Source: an uncultured Acetatifactor sp. (lineage in GTDB: Bacteria; Bacillota; Clostridia; Lachnospirales; Lachnospiraceae). From it: DNA of 64,000 nt. The position numbers and the translations under genes are program-made. Below are positions 9,308 through 17,298 of the stretch, piece by piece. The stretch is taken from assembly GCA_910585665.1 (NCBI GenBank), contig CAJUFI010000006.1, positions 33,502 through 97,501 of the forward strand, given 5' to 3'. Each line of letters opens with the position of its first letter. Within the stretch, counting starts at the first letter, position 1. The notes beneath the pieces are model-generated. The model worked only from the letters and a program-made list of their open reading frames with translations, was not told the DNA's origin and did no database searches.

Positions 9308-10012
9308 ATGAAGAAGATGACAACGGCAATCTTGCTTTTTGACTTAGTGGCAGGATTGCTGTTTTTGGGTCTATATGGGATGCAGAGCAGAACTGTGGCG
9401 GCGGACAGCGGCATGGTGGACGTGGTGGAAGACGAAGGGCAGCTGGCGGCGGAGGATGTGAAGAAGATCGCGATTACCTTCGATGACGGCCCCCACCCCT
9501 GCTATACGGAGCAGCTGCTGGACGGGCTGAAGGAGCGTGGCGTGGTGGCCACCTTTTTCGTCACCGGGGAACACGCGGAACTGCACCCGGAGGTGATTGC
9601 AAGGATGCAGGAAGAGGGGCATCTGATCGGAAACCATACATACAGCCACATCCAGCTGACGAAGAGCAACCGGGAGACCTTTAAGGAGGAGCTGATCAAG
9701 ACCAACGAGATTTTAAAAGAAATCACCGGGGAGGAGGTGCAGTATGTGCGGCCGCCCTACGGAAGCTGGGACAAGAGCTTCGAGAAGGAGCTGAACATGT
9801 TCCCGGTGCTCTGGACGGTGGACCCCCTGGACTGGTGCTCCAAGAATGTGGGCTGCATCACGGAGAAAATCGTCAGCAAGACAGGGGAGAACGACATCAT
9901 CCTGATGCACGACTATTACGACACCTCCGTGACGGCGGCCCTGAAGGCAATTGATGAGCTGCTGGAGGAGGGGTATACCTTTGTGACGGTGGAGGAGATT
10001 TTATTTGACTGA
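9308..10012 (+). CDS. polysaccharide deacetylase (NodB homology, CE4)
   Basis: A 234-residue secreted or membrane-anchored CE4 esterase. An N-terminal hydrophobic helix (about 5-24) acts as signal anchor. The NodB domain has motif 1 ITFDDGPHP with the catalytic and metal aspartates, motif 2 GNHTYSHIQL with two metal-binding histidines, and motif 3 VRPPYGSWD. Such enzymes remove N-acetyl groups from peptidoglycan or chitooligosaccharides in a metal-dependent way and can confer lysozyme resistance. Length and motif order are normal. It stands alone. Confidence 0.93.
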   Translation: MKKMTTAILLFDLVAGLLFLGLYGMQSRTVAADSGMVDVVEDEGQLAAEDVKKIAITFDDGPHPCYTEQLLDGLKERGVVATFFVTGEHAELHPEVIARMQEEGHLIGNHTYSHIQLTKSNRETFKEELIKTNEILKEITGEEVQYVRPPYGSWDKSFEKELNMFPVLWTVDPLDWCSKNVGCITEKIVSKTGENDIILMHDYYDTSVTAALKAIDELLEEGYTFVTVEEILFD

Positions 10013-10015
10013 TTG

Positions 10016-10050
10016 CAAAAAGATAGTGTAAAGTCGACTGTTTTGTGTTA
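10016..10050 (+). repeat. 35-base segment paralogous to 12405-12439, interrupted by a MITE
   Basis: AAAAGATAGTGTAAA, a short variable part, then ACTGTTTTGTGTTA occurs here and again at 12405-12439. Here the copy is cut after TTA by the 100-bp element and resumes as TTATGATA. The second locus is the uninterrupted form. Confidence 0.75.
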
Positions 10051-10150
10051 GGAATTGTCGGAAAATAACTGCTGCAATTGCTTCAGGCAAAAGCCCGGAA
10101 ATACAATAAAAATTGCCATAAACTTGCAGCAGTTATTTGTAGACAATTCC
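10051..10150 (-). mobile_element. 100-bp hairpin MITE, copy 1
   Basis: An inverted-orientation copy of the 100-bp family, bounded by GGAATTGTC ends and flanked by TTA on both sides (10048-10050 and 10151-10153). Its sequence is the exact reverse complement of copy 7 (24585-24684). It interrupts the paralogous segment noted above. Confidence 0.9.
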
Positions 10151-10209
10151 TTATGATACCTGCCTTTCGGAGTTGAATTAAAAAAATAGTGCTAAGCCAT
10201 AAAAAGCAG

Positions 10210-10356
10210 ATGCTTGACCGGATGGCGCCGGAGCTGATGGCGAATCCCATGATCGAGTACGCCAAGAGGATGACCCTGGCGGAGGGCATCAGCTCCACGC
10301 CGGATATCCGTGCGGTGTACGAGGTGGTGCTGCAGGCGCTGAATGAGCAGGGGTAG
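10210..10356 (+). pseudogene. 48-codon orphan reading frame, probable gene fragment
   Basis: An open frame encoding MLDRMAPELMANPM and ending in VVLQALNEQG. It has coding-like composition but no good ribosome-binding site. A GTG about 24 bases upstream could extend it. It reads like the helical C-terminal end of a larger protein. I do not recognise the family and call it a probable remnant. Confidence 0.35.
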
Positions 10357-10398
10357 AGTGCGCCGGGATTGTTGCTGGGCTCCCGCAGCTGGCTTATG

Positions 10399-12135
10399 TC
10401 AGACTCCCAGCTGCGGCGCCAGCTCCCTTAAGCATTTCTGGATATTATTGCTGTGCACATAGCATAATTTCTGCCGCCTTTCCCTGCCGGATAATATCTT
10501 ATAGTAGCAGGAATGTGCCAGGACTTCCGTGTTGCATATGATACAGTCCTTTCCCCTTATCATCTTATCATCCAGGCTGTTCTGGCCTGCGGAGATAAAT
10601 TGCCATTTCGGGAAAAGTTCCCGCAGCTTATTCTGCCAGTTGGTGTGCCCGCCTACCACGAGCACTTTCTTTTCGCTCCATTCGGGCAGCTTTGTCTCAG
10701 CGCAGGCATCCCCATTCCCTTCCTCCCGGCCTTCGCTCAGGGAATAGAGATAGGAGCGCATTTCCCCCAGCTCGGTCTGCTGCGCGGCTATCTGCTGTTT
10801 CTGCTCGGCTGCTTGCTTCTGCAGTCTCCGCAGTTCCTGCTCCTGTTTCAAGATCGTATCCTGCAGCCTCCGTTTTTCTAAAGCAAGCTGTTCCAGCTCC
10901 CTTTCTTTCTGCTTTTGCCGCAGACAGAGTTCCTCTTTTTCACGCTGCGCGATTTGAAGCTGCATTCCCGCGTAATCTTTCGAAGCCAGCAGGGACTGCT
11001 CCTCCAGCTGCCGGATATACTTGCACAGCTGTGCCAGAATCAACCCTGTGGCATAGGTGCGCTGCGACCACCGCTCACGCTGCCTCATCAGGCATCTGGT
11101 CTCTTCCTCCGAAAGGTCATATCCCCAGAACTTTATCGGGCTCATCTGGTACAGGCCGAAGATCCGCAGTACCAGGTCGGCCATCTGCTCCAGTTCGCCT
11201 TCGCGGAGCATCCCCAGCAGGGAGCTGTGGGAGGAATATTTTTCGTCATATTTTTGGAAAAATTCCCTCTGGTCTGTCTCGAAATCCGCCAGATCCCCAT
11301 AGGCTCTCTCTCCGTTCGTCAATTGGTCGATGGAGCTTTCATAGAAATGGAGCATCACCAGCGTATTATAATCCCATTCATAGGGGATTCCCATGTCCTC
11401 GGCCATTACCATCAGCAGCATCATTCTGCTTACCGTAGACAGCATGGCATTCTCGGCCGGGACATTCCCGCGCAGAATCTCCTGCACCATTGTCCCGGTT
11501 ATCACATTTCTTGCTTTGAGCTGTCTTTTTAGATAGCCGTATCCGGCATAAATGATTCTCATCAGCTGACGATAGCAGCCCCCATCCTTCCTATCGCGGC
11601 GCAGCCTGTCCAATAGTCCCAGCAGAAGGCGGGCGTCCCAGATCTGTTCCGCCCGGAAAAAGCCTTCGAAGTAAGGGTTTCTATATTCTGACTGCTCGAA
11701 GCAAGCGTAATATTCGTCCCGCTCCTTTATTTCTGCCGCAATCGCTGCCCTGCACCTGTCATTGTTGACAATGCCGTAGACCATTGGATATGTGACATCC
11801 AGCTGGATTTCCTCCCCATTTCGGGACATTGGCAGCGTGTACAGCTCATAGAGCTTGTCATTCGATTCCTTTTTGAACCTGGCCATCTTTCCCAGGAACA
11901 GCTGGTCAAAAAGATCCTCCAGGTTCTTCTCATTAAATGTCAGGCTGGCAACTCCCCTGTCCCGCAGGTATAAGACATCGTGCTGCAGCCCCTCAGGCAG
12001 TGTTCCTTTCTCCAGGTTTTCCACGATCGTTTTTACGACATCCTTGTAGCACAGACACTGGCGCATGAAAATCGCCTTCCCGTTGATTACCTTCCGGATC
12101 CCTTCATATACAATAGTTCCTCTCTTCTCTGCCAT
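10399..12135 (-). CDS. coiled-coil protein with C-terminal DUF2325 domain
   Basis: A 578-residue cytoplasmic protein. Residues 1 to about 370 are an unrecognised helical region. About 375-490 is a charged coiled coil (runs of E, K, R, Q and L, such as EQELRRLQKQAAEQKQQ). The last 90 residues match the DUF2325 pattern: KVLVVGGHTNWQNKL, the GKDCIICNTEVLAHSCYY segment and a final VHSNN motif, suggestive of a small Rossmann-like domain. Function is unknown. I chose the ATG at 12135 because AAAGGAG precedes it; the frame is open for another 25 codons. It is a single gene beside an AAA/nuclease gene and a Panacea gene, so a defence or stress role is conceivable but unproven. A hairpin (10383-10416) overlaps its stop codon. 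Confidence 0.75.
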   Translation of the reverse strand: MAEKRGTIVYEGIRKVINGKAIFMRQCLCYKDVVKTIVENLEKGTLPEGLQHDVLYLRDRGVASLTFNEKNLEDLFDQLFLGKMARFKKESNDKLYELYTLPMSRNGEEIQLDVTYPMVYGIVNNDRCRAAIAAEIKERDEYYACFEQSEYRNPYFEGFFRAEQIWDARLLLGLLDRLRRDRKDGGCYRQLMRIIYAGYGYLKRQLKARNVITGTMVQEILRGNVPAENAMLSTVSRMMLLMVMAEDMGIPYEWDYNTLVMLHFYESSIDQLTNGERAYGDLADFETDQREFFQKYDEKYSSHSSLLGMLREGELEQMADLVLRIFGLYQMSPIKFWGYDLSEEETRCLMRQRERWSQRTYATGLILAQLCKYIRQLEEQSLLASKDYAGMQLQIAQREKEELCLRQKQKERELEQLALEKRRLQDTILKQEQELRRLQKQAAEQKQQIAAQQTELGEMRSYLYSLSEGREEGNGDACAETKLPEWSEKKVLVVGGHTNWQNKLRELFPKWQFISAGQNSLDDKMIRGKDCIICNTEVLAHSCYYKILSGRERRQKLCYVHSNNIQKCLRELAPQLGV

Positions 12136-12404
12136 ACGCAATTCTCCTTTTTCCTGTAACATTCCTCGATGATAATTCGGCGATACGCCAATACCATGGC
12201 CATAAGCCATGCATGATTAAAAAGATTCACTTGATGTGAAAATATCAGTATACTGATAGTATATATGATTTTCAGGAAAATGCAAGTCTTTTTTCAAATC
12301 TCCTTTCCTCCAGCAAAGATATATGTCAGTATCTACGGATGACAGTTGTTGAACAATTATCTTTGCAAAAAGCCGGATGTTGTGTGTCAGTCTGCCGGAA
12401 TGGA

Positions 12405-12443
12405 TGAAAAGATAGTGTAAATCACACTGTTTTGTGTTATGAT
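12405..12443 (+). promoter_or_regulatory. uninterrupted copy of the 10016 segment; promoter-like
   Basis: This is the empty-site counterpart of 10016-10050: the same motif runs through TTATGATA without an insertion. TATGAT (12438-12443) could be a -10 box for the downstream AAA/nuclease gene, although no convincing -35 is present. Confidence 0.45.
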
Positions 12444-12543
12444 AGAAGCGAACAGACAAGAAGACAGATAAAAAGAATGCCGGATTTGCGCATATTATGG
12501 ATGATTTATACTGCACGCCGGTTGAATTTGCAGTGCAACCCGA

Positions 12544-12604
12544 CTGCAGACCGCCAGCCAGGTACAATGTTGGATGTGCCAATGTAAATCCTGGCGGTCT
12601 GCAG
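12544..12604 (+). repeat. 14-bp perfect inverted repeat in leader of AAA/nuclease gene
   Basis: CTGCAGACCGCCAG (12544-12557) is repeated inverted as CTGGCGGTCTGCAG (12591-12604). The 33-base loop carries a further short TTGG/CCAA pairing. It lies 60 bases before the start codon and would form a strong leader-RNA hairpin. The rest of 12136-12666 shows no gene. Confidence 0.6.
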
Positions 12605-12666
12605 TATAGTGACGAAAAGGGTACTGCAGGAGAGGATAGCAGAGGAATTCCGGAAAGGAGGCAGGT

Positions 12667-14358
12667 ATGCCGAGAACAGTCAGCATCGGATGCCAGGATT
12701 TTGAGAAATTGAGAGTCCGCAATAATTTCTATGTGGACAAGACCATGTTTATAAAGGAATGGTGGGAGGCGGAGGATGAGGTGACGCTGATTACCCGCCC
12801 CAGGCGCTTTGGGAAGACGCTTACCATGAGCATGCTGGAAAAATTCTTTTCCGTGGAGTATGCCGGGAGGAGCGATTTATTTGAAGGGCTGGATATCTGG
12901 AAGGAGGACAAGTACCGGGAACTTCAGGGGACGTATCCTGTGATTTTCATCAGCTTCGCCCCTGTGAAGGAGGGTGCCTTTCTGAGCGCACAGAAGAAAA
13001 TATTCTTTCTTATTGCGGAGCTGTACAACCGGTTCGATTTCCTTCTGGACAGCGGAATCCTGAAAGAGGATGAAAAAGAATACTACCGTAAGGTATCCTT
13101 CGACATGGAAGCCAATATTGCCACAGACGCCCTGAAAGCGCTGTCGGGCTTTCTGGCCAGGTATTATGGGAAAAAGACAATCATACTCCTGGATGAATAT
13201 GATACGCCAATGCAGGAGGCGTATGTCCAAGGCTACTGGGAAGAACTGGTATTTTTTACCAGGAGCTTGTTCATTGCCACTTTCAAGACGAATCCCTATA
13301 TAGAGCGGGCCATCATGACGGGGATCACCAGGGTAAGTAGGGAATCCATGTTTTCAGATTTGAACAATTTGGAGGTAATAAGTGTCACTTCTGGAAAATA
13401 TGGCAACGTATTTGGCTTCACGGAAGAGGAAGTATTTGCCGCACTGGATGAATATGCCATGACAGATCGAAAAGAAGAAGTGAAGATGTGGTATGATGGG
13501 TTTTCATTTGGTTATTGGAAAGATATTTATAATCCGTGGTCTATCATAAATTTTTTGGATAAAAGGATGGCAGCGCCTTACTGGGTCAACACCAGCTCCA
13601 ACAGCCTGGCGGGAAAGCTGGTTCAGGAAGGCAGCCCGGAACTTAAGATGACGATGGAGGGACTGCTGCAGGGAGGGACTTTCCACGCTTTCCTGGACGA
13701 GCAGATTGTGTTCAGCGAACTGGAAAAAGAGGAAAGCGCAGTCTGGAGCCTGTTACTTGCCAGCGGATATTTGAAAGCCATATCATCGGCGCTGAACACG
13801 GAACATATGGAAATGGAGTACGAACTGAAGCTCACCAACATGGAAGTTCGTTATATGTTCCTACATATTATCAGAAAGTGGTTCGGGGTGTGCCGCGGAA
13901 TGCAGGATGGTTTTGTGAAAGCGCTGCTTTCCGATGACCTGGAGGGAATGAACGATTATATGAACGAGGTGTCCGGTGAAATGTTCAGCAGTTTCGACAC
14001 CGGAAAAAAGCCATCGGTGAAAGCCCAGCCGGAGCGGTTTTACCATGGGTTTGTATTGGGGCTTCTGGCTCAGCTGCAGAATCGCTATGTCATAACTTCC
14101 AACAGAGAGAGTGGTTTGGGACGGTATGACATCATGATAGAACCGAAGCAGGCGGGAGAGGCCGCATTTATCATCGAATTCAAGGTAGTCCACGCAAAAA
14201 GAGGAGAAACTCTGGAAGACGGAGTAAAGGCCGCGCTGCAGCAGATTGAGGAGAAGCGGTATGAAGCGATGCTGTTAAGCAGAGGGATAGAGCCCGGGAA
14301 GATCAGGAAGTATGGATTTGCCTTTGAGGGAAGCCGGGTGTTGATTGGGAGAGGGTGA
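12667..14358 (+). CDS. AAA-ATPase-like protein with PD-(D/E)XK nuclease domain
   Basis: A 563-residue protein of the AAA-ATPase-like plus PDDEXK_9 (DUF1703) architecture, often amplified in gut Firmicutes and Bacteroidetes. The N-terminus has the typical YVDKTMFI segment, Walker A in RPRRFGKTLTMS near 40-51, and Walker B IILLDEYDTPM near 175. The C-terminus has the nuclease core RYDIMIEP followed by AAFIIEFKV (D...E-x-K). The biological role is unknown; a defence or mobile-element role is often suspected. The start follows GGAAAGGAGG. Its 3' end overlaps the short Panacea frame, suggesting coupling or a recombination joint. Confidence 0.88.
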   Translation: MPRTVSIGCQDFEKLRVRNNFYVDKTMFIKEWWEAEDEVTLITRPRRFGKTLTMSMLEKFFSVEYAGRSDLFEGLDIWKEDKYRELQGTYPVIFISFAPVKEGAFLSAQKKIFFLIAELYNRFDFLLDSGILKEDEKEYYRKVSFDMEANIATDALKALSGFLARYYGKKTIILLDEYDTPMQEAYVQGYWEELVFFTRSLFIATFKTNPYIERAIMTGITRVSRESMFSDLNNLEVISVTSGKYGNVFGFTEEEVFAALDEYAMTDRKEEVKMWYDGFSFGYWKDIYNPWSIINFLDKRMAAPYWVNTSSNSLAGKLVQEGSPELKMTMEGLLQGGTFHAFLDEQIVFSELEKEESAVWSLLLASGYLKAISSALNTEHMEMEYELKLTNMEVRYMFLHIIRKWFGVCRGMQDGFVKALLSDDLEGMNDYMNEVSGEMFSSFDTGKKPSVKAQPERFYHGFVLGLLAQLQNRYVITSNRESGLGRYDIMIEPKQAGEAAFIIEFKVVHAKRGETLEDGVKAALQQIEEKRYEAMLLSRGIEPGKIRKYGFAFEGSRVLIGRG

Positions 14359-14833
14359 AGATAATGTTAAAGATGCCCCTGTCACGCATTTGGCATTGCA
14401 GAAATTGCTGTACTTTGTGCAGAGCTGGAGCAGGACATTGCTGGACCAGGCGATGTTTGATGATGATTGTGAGGCTTGGGTTCACGGCGCGGTTTACCCT
14501 AATGTATATAGTGTTTTCAGGCAATTTAAATATGCGCCCTTACCCAGTGTGGAGGAGACATTTGAGTTTGGGGAGCAGGAGCAGAGGATACTGAACGCCG
14601 TAAAAAAATACTATTTCGATATTTATAGCGCAAAGGCGCTGGAAGAAATCTGTCATCGGGAGCCGCCTTATATAGAGACAAGAGAGGGATTTCCGGAAGG
14701 AAAGGCATGCCATAAAGTGATGGATGCGGAGAAAATCAGTTCGTATTATGGCAAAGTAGTACAAAAATATAAGATACGTTTGTCGGACATGTCAAACATC
14801 AAAGTCTATTTGAGCATCATTTTAAGCTATTAG
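14345..14833 (+). CDS. Panacea (DUF4065/SocA-like) domain protein, N-terminus short
   Basis: A 162-residue frame with the Panacea core VTHLALQKLLYFVQSW, DDDCEAWVHGAVYPNVYSVF and a C-terminal helical part. Panacea proteins are antitoxins or chaperone-like neutralisers in several toxin-antitoxin systems. Family members normally begin 10-20 residues earlier with a helix; here the frame enters directly from the 3' end of the AAA/nuclease gene, and only a TTG (14345) without a clear ribosome-binding site is available. It may be truncated, translationally coupled, or a remnant. No toxin gene is recognised next to it. A terminator follows at 14876. Confidence 0.65.
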   Translation: MGEGEDNVKDAPVTHLALQKLLYFVQSWSRTLLDQAMFDDDCEAWVHGAVYPNVYSVFRQFKYAPLPSVEETFEFGEQEQRILNAVKKYYFDIYSAKALEEICHREPPYIETREGFPEGKACHKVMDAEKISSYYGKVVQKYKIRLSDMSNIKVYLSIILSY

Positions 14834-14875
14834 GATGCTTGATGTCATGTCGGAAAATGTATTGTTGAAAGAGGG

Positions 14876-14904
14876 AAGCATCTGCCTAAAGTGGATGCTT
14901 TTTT
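14876..14904 (+). terminator. intrinsic terminator after Panacea gene
   Basis: AAGCATC (14876-14882) pairs with GATGCTT (14894-14900), followed by a run of six T residues. Confidence 0.8.
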
Positions 14905-14992
14905 CGTCATAATCCAGGGGAAGCAAACGAAAATAAGTGAAGTTTTATTCCGGCAGAGCAGAAAAACAGATGACAACCACAAACGGATATGC

Positions 14993-15017
14993 TATACTGT
15001 GAAACTGTACATGTACA
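14993..15017 (+). promoter_or_regulatory. xpt -10 box and palindromic operator candidate
   Basis: TATACT (14993-14998) is a good -10 box. Immediately downstream is the perfect 12-bp palindrome TGTACATGTACA (15006-15017), at the expected transcription start. This fits a repressor site. I looked for a purine riboswitch in this leader and did not find one. Confidence 0.45.
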
Positions 15018-15039
15018 AGCAAGCGAGGAGGTACGGCAG

Positions 15040-15621
15040 ATGAATTTTCTGGAAGAAAGAATCGCGAAAGACGGCATCGTCAAGCCCGGCAATGTCTTGA
15101 AAGTGGACAGTTTCCTGAATCACCAGATGGACATTTCCCTGATGGATGAGATTGGGAGGGAGTTCCACCGGCGCTTCGAGGGAAGCTGCATAACGAAGGT
15201 GCTGACCATCGAGGCATCCGGCATCGCCATCGCATATCCCGTGGCAAGGGAGTTCGGCGTGCCCATGGTCTTTGCGAAGAAGTCGAAGTCCATCAATATC
15301 GAGGGCGAAATGTATATGGCGGAGGTGGAATCCTTCACCCATAAGAACAAGAATCAGGTAATCGTATCCAAGAAGTTTTTGACCGCCGAGGATCATGTCC
15401 TCATCATCGACGACTTCCTGGCCAACGGCTGCGCGCTGCAGGGCCTGATCTCCATCGCGGAGTCCGCGGGGGCCACCGTGGAAGGCCTGGGGATAGCCAT
15501 CGAGAAGGGCTTTCAGATCGGCGGCCGCGTCATCCGGAATCTGGGCTATCGCCTGGAATCCCTTGCAATCGTGGAGTCCATGGACGCACAGACCGGCACG
15601 ATCTGGTTCCGGCAGCAGTAA
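15040..15621 (+). CDS. xpt: xanthine phosphoribosyltransferase
   Basis: A 193-residue type I PRTase that converts xanthine plus PRPP to XMP. The N-terminus MNFLEERIAKDG and the PRPP-binding loop VLIIDDFLANGCALQGL (about 120-136) are typical of Xpt, as is the FAKKSKS segment. The ATG at 15040 follows GAGGAGG. The xanthine permease gene begins 27 bases after the stop, the usual xpt-pbuX operon, so this pair imports and salvages xanthine. Confidence 0.95.
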   Translation: MNFLEERIAKDGIVKPGNVLKVDSFLNHQMDISLMDEIGREFHRRFEGSCITKVLTIEASGIAIAYPVAREFGVPMVFAKKSKSINIEGEMYMAEVESFTHKNKNQVIVSKKFLTAEDHVLIIDDFLANGCALQGLISIAESAGATVEGLGIAIEKGFQIGGRVIRNLGYRLESLAIVESMDAQTGTIWFRQQ

Positions 15622-15648
15622 AAAACAGACAAAAGAGAGGATGAATCC

Positions 15649-17052
15649 ATGAAGAACAATCTACAACTTTCGGAAGCCGCATTCCAACTGGACGGAAAAA
15701 TGCCCCTGAGCCAGGCGATTCCCCTGGGGCTGCAGCATGTGCTTGCCATGTTCGTGGGCAATCTGACGCCGCTGCTGATTATCACCGGCGCCTGCGGCAT
15801 TGCCAGCGGCGAATTCGCAAGCCTTCAGCTGAGCCTCTTACAGAACGCCATGCTGATGGCGGGCGTCATCACTCTGGTACAGCTTTTTGCCGTGGGCCCT
15901 ATCGGTGGCAAAGTTCCCATCATCATGGGGACGTCCTCCGGCTTCATCGGCGTATTCAACAGCGTGACGGCCACCATGGGCGGCGGAGTCGTCGCCTATG
16001 GGGCCATTATGGGCGCGTCTATCATCGGCGGTCTGTTTGAGACGGTGCTGGGCTTTTTCCTGAAACCTCTGCGCAGATTTTTCCCGGCTGTGGTCACGGG
16101 CACCGTGGTTCTGTCCATCGGCCTGAGCCTGATCTCCGTGGGCATCAATTCCTTCGGGGGAGGGAACAACGCCGCTGACTTCGGCACCGCGGAAAATCTG
16201 TGCCTGGCGCTTTTCGTGCTGGTCATGATACTGGTGTTCAAGCACGGCACAAAGGGCTTCCTGAGCTCTTCCTCCATACTGCTGGGCATCGTCTGCGGCT
16301 ATATCGCGGCCATCGTCATGGGGTTCGTGCTGCCCACTACCGGCATCACGGCTGAGGGCGCGGAGTACACCAAGGCCTGGGTGCTGAACTGGCAGAAGGT
16401 GGCCGACGCGGCATGGTTTGAAATCCCGAAGCTGATGCCGGTGAAGCCGGTGTTCGATATGCGGGCCATCATCCCGGTGCTGATCATGTTCATTGTCACC
16501 GCTGTGGAGACGGTGGGCGACATCTCCGGCGTCATGGAGGGCGGCCTGGGCCGGGAAGCCACGGACAGGGAGCTGGCCGGCGGCGTCACCTGTGATGGTC
16601 TGGGTTCCAGCTTTGCCGCTCTGTTCGGCGTGCTGCCCAATACCTCCTTCAGCCAGAACGTGGGCCTGGTGGCCATGACCAAGGTGGTCAACCGTTTCGC
16701 CCTGGCTACGGGTGCCGTTTTCCTGATTCTGTGCGGTTTGTGTCCTAAGCTGGGCGCGCTGGTGTCCATCATGCCCCAGTCCGTTTTGGGCGGCGCTGCG
16801 GTGATGATGTTCTCCTCCATTGTGATCAGCGGTATCCAACTGATTACCAAGGAGCCCCTTACTTCCCGGAATCTGTCCATCGTAGCGGTGGCGCTGGGCG
16901 TGGGCTACGGCATGGGTGCGAACACCGGCATCCTGGCGCATACGCCCCAGACCGTTCAGCTGATCTTCGGCGGTTCCGGCATCGTCCCGGCGGCCATGGT
17001 GGCGATTCTGCTGAACATTCTGCTGCCGAAGGATAAGAAGGAAACGAAATAG
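15649..17052 (+). CDS. pbuX: uracil-xanthine/xanthine permease (NCS2 family)
   Basis: A 467-residue polytopic membrane protein of the nucleobase:cation symporter-2 family with about 12-14 hydrophobic segments. It has the family motif region around TAVETVGDISGVMEGG in the middle, and GVLPNTSFSQNVGLVAMTKV, which contains the NTSFSQNVG signature of xanthine and uric acid transporters. Its position directly after xpt supports xanthine as substrate. A ribosome-binding site AGAGAGG precedes the ATG. Confidence 0.92.
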   Translation: MKNNLQLSEAAFQLDGKMPLSQAIPLGLQHVLAMFVGNLTPLLIITGACGIASGEFASLQLSLLQNAMLMAGVITLVQLFAVGPIGGKVPIIMGTSSGFIGVFNSVTATMGGGVVAYGAIMGASIIGGLFETVLGFFLKPLRRFFPAVVTGTVVLSIGLSLISVGINSFGGGNNAADFGTAENLCLALFVLVMILVFKHGTKGFLSSSSILLGIVCGYIAAIVMGFVLPTTGITAEGAEYTKAWVLNWQKVADAAWFEIPKLMPVKPVFDMRAIIPVLIMFIVTAVETVGDISGVMEGGLGREATDRELAGGVTCDGLGSSFAALFGVLPNTSFSQNVGLVAMTKVVNRFALATGAVFLILCGLCPKLGALVSIMPQSVLGGAAVMMFSSIVISGIQLITKEPLTSRNLSIVAVALGVGYGMGANTGILAHTPQTVQLIFGGSGIVPAAMVAILLNILLPKDKKETK

Positions 17053-17158
17053 CGTTATAACTTACACGAAATAACACGCCACAGCCAGCTGGTCATGAAA
17101 CTCCTCGCTGCAAGCCGCGGGGTATCAGCCCGAGACTCACTTCGTTCGTCATTAGTTT

Positions 17159-17258
17159 GGAATTGTCTACAAATAACTGTTGCGAGTTTATAGCCGTTTT
17201 CCTTGTATTTCCGGGCTTTCTCCTAAAGAAGTTGCATCAGTTATTTTCCGACAGTTCC
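17159..17258 (+). mobile_element. 100-bp hairpin MITE, copy 2
   Basis: A copy with ends GGAATTGTC and the variant GACAGTTCC, flanked by TTT on both sides (17156-17158 and 17259-17261) rather than the usual TAA. It lies between the 3' ends of the permease and the NTPase-MocA gene. Confidence 0.85.
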
Positions 17259-17298
17259 TTTGTGGCGCAGCAAGCAGCGAGGCATGCCCCTTTGTGAT

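Noticed and set aside
14834..15040. Purine riboswitch before xpt
   Set aside because: I could not find the conserved three-way-junction core sequences. A palindrome and promoter explain the region better.
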